From contig JAQXJQ010000191.1 of assembly GCA_029009035.1 (NCBI GenBank), positions 1-7,800 of the forward strand: a stretch of 7,800 nucleotides of DNA, read 5' to 3'. Positions 1-7,324 of this stretch are shown in pieces. The notes under the pieces were generated by a model. It worked only from the letters and a program-made list of their open reading frames with translations, was not told the DNA's origin and made no database searches. The number at the start of each line of letters is the position of its first letter. Position 1 is the first letter of the stretch. Both the position numbers and the translations under genes were made by a program. Origin of the DNA: Oscillospiraceae bacterium (GTDB lineage: Bacteria; Bacillota; Clostridia; Oscillospirales; Oscillospiraceae).

Positions 1-121
1 CCAAATGAATGTCCACATCGTTGGGTGAAAGTATTTTTATTGGATAATCTTTTAGCCTATAGTACATATTATGTAGTTTGTTTTTGTTATTTGTTGCGTA
101 AAACAAAGTGATTTCCGTCAT
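1..121 (-). CDS. Ham1/RdgB-like non-canonical purine NTP pyrophosphatase, N-terminal part (runs off left edge)
   Basis: Forty codons of an open frame read leftwards from an ATG at 121-119 and continue beyond the window. The peptide begins MTEITLFYATNNKNKL and goes on to a segment ending ILSPNDVDIHL. A hydrophobic strand followed by ATNNKNKL matches the nucleotide-binding N-terminus of the Ham1/RdgB (XTP/dITP diphosphatase) family, whose members hydrolyse ITP, XTP and similar damaged NTPs so they are not incorporated into nucleic acid. The later ILSPNDV-type segment fits the second strand of that fold. An in-frame TGA lies 9 nt upstream of the ATG, which fixes the start within a few codons. 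GGTGGTGAG lies about 5 nt upstream as a fair ribosome-binding site, and a good promoter precedes it. GC content is only about 30%, far below the genes to the right. The family call rests on 40 residues and the catalytic residues lie outside the window. Other Ham1-fold proteins are possible. Confidence 0.6.
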   Translation of the reverse strand, partial: MTEITLFYATNNKNKLHNMYYRLKDYPIKILSPNDVDIHL

Positions 122-159
122 AAGTACTCACCACCAAATTCAAGTTTATCACTCAATTT

Positions 160-188
160 ATTCTATCATGTTTTTCTGTTCCTTTCAA
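160..188 (-). promoter_or_regulatory. Sigma-A-type promoter for the minus-strand Ham1-like gene
   Basis: Read on the minus strand, TTGAAA (188-183) is followed by exactly 17 nt and then TAGAAT (165-160). Each hexamer matches the vegetative consensus at 5 of 6 positions. A TG one base before the -10 box makes it an extended -10. Transcription would start near 153 and give a leader of about 30 nt before the ATG at 121. Confidence 0.65.
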
Positions 189-256
189 TGCTTGGTGAAA
201 CTGTCGAAGATTTATTCAGCAACAATTAAGCGAAAAGGGACGCCGTGTTTGTTTGC

Positions 257-285
257 TTGCTTTTGGAGAAAAATAAGTGTATATT
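257..285 (+). promoter_or_regulatory. Probable promoter of the nadE operon
   Basis: TTGCTT (257-262), a 17-nt spacer and TATATT (280-285) form a plausible vegetative promoter. The -10 box matches at 5 of 6 positions and the -35 box is weak. Transcription would start near 292, giving a leader of about 35 nt that contains the GGAAAGGAAA ribosome-binding site. The -10 box lies inside a perfect palindrome (275-291), so repression is likely. Confidence 0.5.
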
Positions 286-291
286 ACACTT
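275..291. promoter_or_regulatory. Palindromic operator candidate over the nadE -10 box
   Basis: AAGTGTA-TAT-TACACTT is a perfect inverted repeat with 7-bp arms and a 3-bp centre. It covers the putative -10 hexamer and ends at the predicted transcription start, the classic place for a repressor dimer. The arms are too short and AT-rich to be a terminator. NAD-biosynthesis genes in Firmicutes are often controlled by repressors such as NiaR or NrtR, so one of these is a reasonable guess, but the motif was not matched to a known consensus here. Confidence 0.5.
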
Positions 292-326
292 GCCTTATTC
301 TATTTTCCAAGGAAAGGAAATCATCT

Positions 327-2219
<1,893 letters not shown>

Positions 2220-2220
2220 A

Positions 2221-2814
2221 ATGAATATCTGCGCACAACTGTTTTTGACCTTTGCCAAGATCGGCGTGTGCACCTTTGGCGGAGGCTACGCCATGCTGCC
2301 CATCATGCAGCGTGAGCTGGTGGAGAACAAGGGCTGGGCCACGGAGGATCAGCTGGCGGACTACTATGCCGTGGGTCAGTGCACCCCCGGCATCATCGCC
2401 GTCAACACCGCCACCTTTGTGGGCACCTCCCAAAAGGGGATCCCGGGCGGCGTGGCAGCCACCCTGGGCCTGGTGTTTCCCTCCGTGGTCATCATTCTGG
2501 TGATCGCCGCGTTTCTGAGCAATTTCATGCACCTTGCATGGATCGGCCACGCCTTTAACGGCGTACGGGCCGGTGTGGTGGCCCTTATCCTCACCAGCGT
2601 GCTCAAGCTGCTGAAAAACTCCGTCGTCGACAAGCCCACCCGGGTGATCTACGCAGTGGTCCTGCTGCTGGCAGCCGGCGGAGCCCTCCTGCCCGCTCCC
2701 GCGGGAGTTCTGGGCGCGGTTCTGGGCATTGTCTGCTCCCCCGTCGTCCTGGTCATTGCCGCGGGCGTGGCGGGACTGTGCGTGCGCTGGGCCCAGGGAG
2801 GGAAGAAGAAATGA
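2221..2814 (+). CDS. chrA: Chromate transporter (CHR) family subunit, first of a pair
   Basis: This 197-aa hydrophobic membrane protein is a short, single-domain member of the CHR family. The two family signatures are clear: FAKIGVCTFGGGYAMLP (11-27) and GQCTPGIIAVNTATFVG (52-68), followed by a GGVAATLGLVFPS membrane segment (76-88). Long CHR proteins carry two such domains in one chain. Short ones usually occur as adjacent gene pairs, thought to act together, as seen here. Family members exported from studied aerobes pump chromate out of the cell by anion exchange, but the substrate in gut anaerobes is not established. The start ATG lies 1 nt after the nadE stop, with GGAGG (2204-2208) inside the nadE end as its ribosome-binding site. 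Its own stop overlaps the next start as ATGA. The C-terminus ends in a basic tail, GGKKK. Confidence 0.9.
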   Translation: MNICAQLFLTFAKIGVCTFGGGYAMLPIMQRELVENKGWATEDQLADYYAVGQCTPGIIAVNTATFVGTSQKGIPGGVAATLGLVFPSVVIILVIAAFLSNFMHLAWIGHAFNGVRAGVVALILTSVLKLLKNSVVDKPTRVIYAVVLLLAAGGALLPAPAGVLGAVLGIVCSPVVLVIAAGVAGLCVRWAQGGKKK

Positions 2815-3386
2815 TCCTGATTCGCCTGTTTTTTGAGTTCTGCAAGGTGGGCCTGTTTTCCGTGGGCGGAGGTCTGGCCACCATCCCCTTCCTCGCCGAT
2901 CTGGGTGAGCGCACCGGCTGGTTTACCTCCGGTCAGCTGGCGGACATGATCGCCATTTCCGAGTCCACCCCCGGCCCCATGGGAGTGAACATGGCTACTT
3001 ATGTGGGCTTCAGCTCTGCCGGTGTGGCCGGCGGCGTGGTGGCCACCCTGGGCCTGGTTTTTCCATCCATTGTCGTTATTCTTATTATCTCCGGGTTCCT
3101 CCAGAAGTTCCGCCACTCCAAGGCGGTGGACGGCGTGTTCTACGGTCTGAGGGCGGCGTCGGTGGCCCTGATCACCGCTGCCATGCTGCAGGTGGCCAGG
3201 ATCGCCCTCATGTTCCACACCGTGGAGCTGCCCGACGGCGGCACCGTGACCCAGACCTTCTACTGGCCCGCCATCCTTCTGGCGGCGGTCATCTTTGTGC
3301 TCATCAGGTTTACCCCCCTGAAGAAGCTGCACCCCATCTGCTTCATCGCCCTGGCCGCCGTGGTGGGCGTTATCTTCCGGCTGTGA
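2811..3386 (+). CDS. chrA: Chromate transporter (CHR) family subunit, second of a pair
   Basis: This 191-aa polytopic membrane protein is paralogous to the preceding gene. FFEFCKVGLFSVGGGLATIP (7-26) and ESTPGPMGVNMATYVG (51-66) are the same two CHR signatures, followed by GGVVATLGLVFPS (74-86), nearly identical to its neighbour. The two chains probably form the two halves of one transporter. ATG 2811 is preferred over an ATG 33 nt upstream because it overlaps the previous stop as ATGA, has GGGAGG 8 nt before it, and begins at the family's usual N-terminus. The upstream alternative would add MRALGPGREEE, which reads as an out-of-frame piece of the previous gene. The stop overlaps the next start (TGATG), so translation is probably coupled along the whole operon. 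Substrate is unproven. Confidence 0.9.
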   Translation: MILIRLFFEFCKVGLFSVGGGLATIPFLADLGERTGWFTSGQLADMIAISESTPGPMGVNMATYVGFSSAGVAGGVVATLGLVFPSIVVILIISGFLQKFRHSKAVDGVFYGLRAASVALITAAMLQVARIALMFHTVELPDGGTVTQTFYWPAILLAAVIFVLIRFTPLKKLHPICFIALAAVVGVIFRL

Positions 3387-3910
3387 TGGCTGGGGTTTTG
3401 CGGACCCGGCGGCTCACCGTCCGCCGGGTGGAAGAGGAGGACTGGCGGGCCATCCAAGCCATTTGGGAGCGGCAGAAGCAGTCCCTCTACGCCCGATATG
3501 ACCGCCCCAACGACACCGGGGATGAGGCGGTGCGTGCCAGAATTGCCAAGTGGAGCAGCTTTGCCGGCAGCCGGGAGCATCTGTTTTTCGCCGTCTGCCT
3601 GGAGGGTGCGGTCATCGGCTATGTGGCCTTTCATGTCCGGGAAGATGGGTTCGAGACCGGCTACTGCTTCCACGACGCCTATCATGGGAAGGGATATGCC
3701 GGGGAGAGCATCTCCGTGCTGATGGATGAGCTGCGCCGTTGGGGCGTGGGAAAGCTCACCGCGGGGACGGCGCTGGACAACACCCCGTCGGTGAGACTGC
3801 TGACCTCCCTGGGGTTCCGCCTTGCCGCCACGGAGCAGGTGTCCTTCTATCAGGACGCCGACGGCCGGGATATTTATTTCACCGGCGGTATCTTCGAGCG
3901 GGAGCTGTAG
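3386..3910 (+). CDS. GNAT family N-acetyltransferase (RimJ/RimL type)
   Basis: This 174-aa cytosolic acetyltransferase transfers an acetyl group from acetyl-CoA to an unknown amine. It opens with LRTRRLTVRRVEEEDW (5-20), the usual first strand and helix of the RimJ/RimL-like branch. The acetyl-CoA pyrophosphate loop is HGKGYAGE (100-107). The C-terminal LDNTPSVRLLTSLGF (130-144) is the standard N-x-x-S-x-x-L-L-x-x-x-GF element. ATG 3386 shares one base with the preceding TGA (TGATG). A GTG at 3383 is also in frame. No good ribosome-binding site is visible, so translation likely depends on re-initiation by ribosomes finishing the upstream gene. It ends the nadE operon just before a terminator. 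Nothing in the sequence reveals the substrate: a ribosomal protein N-terminus, an antibiotic and a small amine are all possible. Confidence 0.9.
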   Translation: MAGVLRTRRLTVRRVEEEDWRAIQAIWERQKQSLYARYDRPNDTGDEAVRARIAKWSSFAGSREHLFFAVCLEGAVIGYVAFHVREDGFETGYCFHDAYHGKGYAGESISVLMDELRRWGVGKLTAGTALDNTPSVRLLTSLGFRLAATEQVSFYQDADGRDIYFTGGIFEREL

Positions 3911-3912
3911 AA

Positions 3913-3960
3913 AAAGGGGCTGCGGCAGACTGTTTGGTTCTGCAGCAGCCCTTTCTGTTT
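3913..3960 (+). terminator. Rho-independent terminator of the nadE operon
   Basis: Two nt after the GNAT stop, a 16-position stem pairs 3914-3929 with 3939-3954, with one G/A mismatch and one G-T wobble. The loop is CTGTTTGGT. It is followed by an interrupted T-rich stretch (TTTCTGTTT, 3952-3960). The position immediately after the last gene supports the call. Confidence 0.7.
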
Positions 3961-3987
3961 GCCTCCGACGGGTGACTTTCTGACCGG

Positions 3988-4013
3988 ACAAAAGAAACTC
4001 GCCCGCAGGCGAA
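3988..4013 (-). terminator. Weak second terminator-like hairpin downstream of argS
   Basis: Read on the minus strand, TCGCC-TGCG-GGCGA is followed by GTTTCTTTTG. The stem is only 5 bp, but it has a better U-tract than the stronger hairpin nearer argS and could act as a back-up terminator. Confidence 0.3.
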
Positions 4014-4030
4014 ACATCCTCACCAACGCA

Positions 4031-4068
4031 AGAGCCCGCTGCAGAGTGAACATTCTGCAGCGGGCTCT
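4031..4068 (-). terminator. Perfect 15-bp hairpin at the end of the murI–argS operon
   Basis: AGAGCCCGCTGCAGA (4031-4045) and its exact reverse complement (4054-4068) flank an 8-nt loop, 11 nt beyond the argS stop. The GC-rich stem is very stable. The U-tract is poor in both directions (TGCGTT on the minus strand, TTTCC on the plus strand), so it may act as a bidirectional terminator for the convergent operons or as an mRNA 3'-end stabiliser. Confidence 0.6.
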
Positions 4069-4079
4069 TTCCATATTGG

Positions 4080-5828
4080 TTACATCTTCTCGGGAGCGGA
4101 AACGCCCAGCAGGTTGAGGCCGTTGGCCAGGACCAGGCGGACGGTGTCGGCCAGCTTCAGGCGGGCGGCCTGCAGCTGCTTGTCGTCCACCATGCAGCGG
4201 CAGGCGTTGTAGAAGCGGTGGAAGTCGGCGGCCAGAGCGGTGAGGTAGCGGTTGATGCGGCTGGGATCGTAGTCACGGGCAGCCAGACGGACCTCCTCGG
4301 GATACTCGGCCAGATTTTTCAGCAGGGCCAGCTCCTCGGGGGCGGACAGCAGAGCGGCGTCCACTTCGGCAGCGGCCTTCACCTCGGCGCCCTCCTCCTT
4401 CATGCGGCCCAGCAGGGAGCAGATGCGGGCGTGGGCGTACTGCACATAGTACACGGGGTTCTCGGAGTCCTGACGCACAGCCAGACCCAGATCGAAGTCC
4501 AGGGGGCTGGTGGAGGTGCGGTTGTTGAAGTAGTAGCGGGCGGCGTCCACGCTGATCTCGTCCAGCAGGTCGTGGAGGGCGATGGCCTTGCCGGTGCGCT
4601 TGGACATACGCACGGGCTTGCCGTCCTGCAGCAGGTTCACCAGCTGCATCAGCACGATGACCAGACGGTGAGAGCCGTCCAGACCCAGTCCGTCCAGAGC
4701 GGCCTGCAGACGGGCCACATGGCCGTGGTGGTCGGCGCCCCAGACGTTGATGACCTTGTCGAAGCCCCGCTTTTCGAACTTGTTGCGGTGATAGGCGATG
4801 TCGGCGGCAAAGTAGGTGTAGAAGCCGTTGGCCCGGCGGAGCACATCATCCTTCAAATCCAGCTTGTCCACCTGCTCCTGAGTCTTGCCCTCCCGGAGGT
4901 ACTTGGCCTTCAGCAGACCGGTGGTGTCCAGCCACAGAGCGCCGTCCTTCTCGTAGGTCCAGCCGCCGGCGGTGAGCTTCTCCACGGTCTCGGCCACATA
5001 GCCGGAAGAATGCAGCTCGGACTCCATAAACCACTGGTCGTATTCAATGCCGTACTTGCGCAGGTCGGCCTGCATCTTGGGAATGTTGCGCTCCAGGCCG
5101 AAGCGGCTGATGGGCTCCTCCCAGACGCTCTCGTCGGTGTCCTTATACTTGTCGCCGTTGACCTCATAGAAGGCCTTGGCCATCTCGCGGATGTCCTCCC
5201 CCTGATAGCCCTCGGCGGGGAACTCATAGTTCTCCTCGCCCACCAGCAGCTGCATATAGCGGGCGTAGATGGAGGTGGCGAACTTGTGGATCTGGTTGCC
5301 GGCGTCGTTCACATAGAACTCCTTCCAGGTGTCGTAGCCCACGCGGTGGAGCACATTGGCCAGGGTGTCGCCCAGAACGCCGCCCCGGGCGTTGCCCATG
5401 TGCATGGGGCCGGTGGGGTTGGCGGAGACGAACTCCACCATGACCTTGCTGCCCTTGCCCTCGTCGGAGCTGCCGTAGGTCTCGGGCTCGGCCTCCACCG
5501 CGGCGATGACCTCGCCGTACCACTTGGGGGCGTAGAAGAAGTTCAAAAATCCGGGACCGGCGATCTCCACATGGCGGAACAGGGAGCCCTCCAGGTCCAG
5601 ATGGTCCAGAATGATCTGGGCAACGGCCCGGGGGTTCTGGCGCAGCGCCTTGGCGCCGGCCATGGCGAAGGAGGAGGCGAAGTCGCCGTTCTTGCTGTCC
5701 TTGGGCACCTCCACGCTGCCGCGGATCTCCTGTCCGCCGGGGAGCAGTCCCTCGGCCGCGGCCTTCTCGTAAGCGGCCTGGGTCAGCTGGGTCACCTGAT
5801 CGCGGGCGATCTGAATCATGTTAGCCAT
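4080..5828 (-). CDS. argS: Arginyl-tRNA synthetase
   Basis: ArgS is a class I aminoacyl-tRNA synthetase that charges tRNA-Arg with arginine in the cytosol. The 582-aa length is normal. Domains in order are an N-terminal additional domain contacting the tRNA D-loop (about 1-110), the Rossmann catalytic core with its HIGH-type motif PTGPMHMGN (138-146), the KMSKS-equivalent MSKRTG (408-413), and the DALR anticodon-binding domain from about 455 (PVYYVQYAHAR, 458-468) to the end. EFVSANPTGP just before HIGH is characteristic of ArgS rather than CysS or other class I enzymes. The ATG at 5828 has GAGG 10 nt upstream; a second ATG three codons on has no ribosome-binding site. It is the last gene of murI–DUF1934–argS, 27 nt after the preceding stop. 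No T-box leader is visible in front of it. Confidence 0.98.
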   Translation of the reverse strand: MANMIQIARDQVTQLTQAAYEKAAAEGLLPGGQEIRGSVEVPKDSKNGDFASSFAMAGAKALRQNPRAVAQIILDHLDLEGSLFRHVEIAGPGFLNFFYAPKWYGEVIAAVEAEPETYGSSDEGKGSKVMVEFVSANPTGPMHMGNARGGVLGDTLANVLHRVGYDTWKEFYVNDAGNQIHKFATSIYARYMQLLVGEENYEFPAEGYQGEDIREMAKAFYEVNGDKYKDTDESVWEEPISRFGLERNIPKMQADLRKYGIEYDQWFMESELHSSGYVAETVEKLTAGGWTYEKDGALWLDTTGLLKAKYLREGKTQEQVDKLDLKDDVLRRANGFYTYFAADIAYHRNKFEKRGFDKVINVWGADHHGHVARLQAALDGLGLDGSHRLVIVLMQLVNLLQDGKPVRMSKRTGKAIALHDLLDEISVDAARYYFNNRTSTSPLDFDLGLAVRQDSENPVYYVQYAHARICSLLGRMKEEGAEVKAAAEVDAALLSAPEELALLKNLAEYPEEVRLAARDYDPSRINRYLTALAADFHRFYNACRCMVDDKQLQAARLKLADTVRLVLANGLNLLGVSAPEKM

Positions 5829-5855
5829 AGTTTCTATACCTCATCTATCAAGAAT

Positions 5856-6293
5856 TTATTGTTTGATACCGCTGTCCCTGCGCACGTTCATGGAGAAGAA
5901 GTTGCGTCCGGCCATGAGATTGTCGATCTCGATGGCGTAGTCGATCTCCAGATCGCCGCCGCACTCCCCCATGGCGTTTTTGATGCGGCTGGTGTTGATC
6001 CCTACGGACAGGGAGCCGTAGGGCGTTTCGTACATGGAAAGGTGACGCCGCCCCACTTCAAAGATCATCTGGGAGTTGGTGGCACCCTCCCGCAGCAGGG
6101 TGATCCGGGAGCCCTCGATGCGCACCACGGTGGTGGTGCCCTCCATGCCGGTGAGCTCGCTCTCCTGATAGGAGACGGTGATGCCCCCCTGCTCGTCCCG
6201 GGACAGCTGCCCCGCGGTGACAAGCTCCATCTCGTCGGGTCCGTTTTCGTTTATCTGTTTTCCTTTGATGGAAATGATCACATTGTCTTCCAT
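5856..6293 (-). CDS. YwiB-like DUF1934 protein
   Basis: This 145-aa soluble protein has no signal peptide or membrane segment. Its strand-rich pattern (VIISIKGKQ at the start, ITVSYQESELTGMEGTTTVVRIEG near 38-61, a GRRHLSMYETPYGSLSVGI segment near 81-99, DLEIDYAIEIDNL near 114-126) is that of the DUF1934/YwiB family, a small calycin-like beta-barrel. Its biochemical role is unknown. In Bacillus subtilis ywiB stands directly in front of argS, and the same order here is the strongest support for the identification. GAGG lies 8 nt before the ATG and overlaps the murI stop (TTGAGG), so its translation is likely coupled to murI. Only 9 nt separate the two genes. Confidence 0.85.
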   Translation of the reverse strand: MEDNVIISIKGKQINENGPDEMELVTAGQLSRDEQGGITVSYQESELTGMEGTTTVVRIEGSRITLLREGATNSQMIFEVGRRHLSMYETPYGSLSVGINTSRIKNAMGECGGDLEIDYAIEIDNLMAGRNFFSMNVRRDSGIKQ

Positions 6294-6302
6294 GCTGTTA
6301 CC

Positions 6303-7118
6303 TCAATAAACCGTAATATCGATCTGTTCCACCCGGTCTGCCACATCCTCGCCCAGAAAGACGGAGGCAAGGCGGCAAAATCCCTCGGGACTGTCGCTGA
6401 CAAAGTAGCGGCGTGCGCCGCGGCCCTGTTTGTCGGTGCGCAGGCCTCTGGCGGTGAGCTGATCGGTCACCCAGCGGGCGCACTGTCCGCCCACATCCAC
6501 CAGGGACACATCCTCGCCCATGTATCGGGCGATGACCTCCCGCAGCAGGGGATAGTGGGTGCAGCCCAGCATCAGGGTGTCGATTCCCTGCTCCTTCATG
6601 GGCTGCAGGTACTCCGCCGCCACCGTTTCCACCACGATGTCGCCCACCTTGTACCGCCCGTTTTCCACCAGGGGCACGAACAGGGGACAGGCCTGGGTCA
6701 GTACCTCCACCTTGGGGTCCAGGGCGGAGAGGGCGCGCTCATAGGCGCCGGAGCGGATGCTGGCCTGGGTGCCGATGAGTCCGACTTTTTTGTTTTGGGT
6801 GCACTGGGCGGCGGCACGGGCCGCAGGCTCCACCACGCCGAAGATGGGGATGGCCCACTCCCGCCGCAGGGTCTCCAGCGCCGTGGAGGACACGGTGCCG
6901 CAGGCGATCACGATGGCCTTGGGCTGAAAGGTGTTGAGAAAAGCCACATCCTGCTGGGCGTAGCGGATGATGGTGTCGGTGGAGCGTCCGCCGTAGGGCA
7001 CGCGGCCGGTGTCGCCGAAATAGACCAGATCCTCTTCCGGCATCATCCGGGCAAGCTCCCGCAGCGCGGTCAGCCCGCCAAGACCGGAATCAAAGACCCC
7101 GATGGGTCGTCTGTCCAC
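6303..7118 (-). CDS. murI: Glutamate racemase
   Basis: MurI interconverts L- and D-glutamate without cofactor, supplying D-glutamate for the peptidoglycan stem peptide. The 271-aa protein begins IGVFDSGLGGLT (6-17), which holds the conserved Asp10 and Ser11, and continues YFGDTGRVPYG (33-43). The two catalytic cysteines are present: C73 in VIACGTVSS and C186 in MLGCTHYPLL, with H188. In the first motif the Asn that usually follows the cysteine (CNT) is Gly. The start is a GTG at 7118-7116, chosen for the strong GGGGGAGGA 7 nt upstream and because the family N-terminus begins here; no ATG is available at this point. It is first in the minus-strand operon with the DUF1934 gene and argS. The C-terminus, VEQIDITVY, overlaps nothing. 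Confidence 0.96.
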   Translation of the reverse strand: MDRRPIGVFDSGLGGLTALRELARMMPEEDLVYFGDTGRVPYGGRSTDTIIRYAQQDVAFLNTFQPKAIVIACGTVSSTALETLRREWAIPIFGVVEPAARAAAQCTQNKKVGLIGTQASIRSGAYERALSALDPKVEVLTQACPLFVPLVENGRYKVGDIVVETVAAEYLQPMKEQGIDTLMLGCTHYPLLREVIARYMGEDVSLVDVGGQCARWVTDQLTARGLRTDKQGRGARRYFVSDSPEGFCRLASVFLGEDVADRVEQIDITVY

Positions 7119-7171
7119 GATGGTTCCTCCCCCTTTCCCACAGGTGTGCTCAGTACAGAGTCTGACAAGGT

Positions 7172-7177
7172 ATTATA
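7172..7177 (-). promoter_or_regulatory. TATAAT -10 box for the murI operon
   Basis: A perfect TATAAT reads on the minus strand about 54 nt before the murI GTG, predicting a start near 7165 and a leader of about 47 nt. No good -35 is seen at 16-18 nt (ACGGCT is the best candidate), so it may need an activator. An inverted pair TCAGTAC/GTACTGA (7150-7156 and 7184-7190) flanks the box and could be an operator. Confidence 0.45.
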
Positions 7178-7187
7178 TACTGCGTAC

Positions 7188-7244
7188 TGAACAAAGCCGT
7201 AAGCCTTGAAAGCGAAGGCTTTCAAGGCTAATTGGCTTTGTTCA
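7188..7244. repeat. Two-tier hairpin (11 + 12 bp)
   Basis: An outer perfect stem, TGAACAAAGCC (7188-7198) with GGCTTTGTTCA (7234-7244), surrounds a small internal loop (GTA against AATT). An inner perfect stem, AGCCTTGAAAGC (7202-7213) with GCTTTCAAGGCT (7218-7229), closes on a 4-nt loop, GAAG. There is no T-run on either side, so it is not an ordinary terminator. Confidence 0.85.
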
Positions 7245-7247
7245 AGG

Positions 7248-7283
7248 GCAAGGGTTTTGAGCAAAACAGCCCAAAACCCTTGC
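7248..7283. repeat. Hairpin with perfect 12-bp stem
   Basis: GCAAGGGTTTTG (7248-7259) pairs exactly with CAAAACCCTTGC (7272-7283) across a 12-nt loop. A competing small hairpin, GTTTT-gagc-AAAAC (7254-7267), uses part of the same left arm. Confidence 0.85.
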
Positions 7284-7286
7284 ACC

Positions 7287-7318
7287 TCTCGCTGAAACGC
7301 CCCGGCGTTCCAGCGAGA
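7287..7318. repeat. Hairpin with 8 + 6 bp stem
   Basis: TCTCGCTG (7287-7294) pairs with CAGCGAGA (7311-7318). After one A/C mismatch, AACGCC (7296-7301) pairs with GGCGTT (7304-7309). It lies 3 nt after the previous hairpin. Confidence 0.85.
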
Positions 7319-7324
7319 ATACGC

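Noticed and set aside
108..326. N-terminal extension of NadE by 73 residues
   Set aside because: The extra segment is AT-rich, would begin upstream of the proposed promoter and overlap the divergent gene. NadE homology and a good ribosome-binding site both point to ATG 327.
2778..2810. Upstream ATG giving the second CHR subunit 11 more residues
   Set aside because: The added MRALGPGREEE is an out-of-frame copy of the preceding gene's end. ATG 2811 has the ribosome-binding site and ATGA coupling.
3911..4079. A small gene in the convergent gap
   Set aside because: The gap is filled by hairpins. The one minus-strand frame (3874-4074) overlaps the GNAT end and both terminators and has no recognisable features.
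5829..5855. A T-box or other riboswitch in front of argS
   Set aside because: Only 27 nt separate argS from the preceding gene, too little for such a leader.
4218..7190. A 990-codon plus-strand open frame running antisense through argS, the DUF1934 gene and murI
   Set aside because: Three well-identified genes lie opposite. The open frame follows from their GC-rich third positions, and the translation is low-complexity Gly/Val/Leu/His sequence with no domain pattern.
7188..7283. Tandem Rho-independent terminators between murI and the adaptor gene
   Set aside because: The hairpins lie between divergent genes, not after a gene end, and none has a T-run on either strand.
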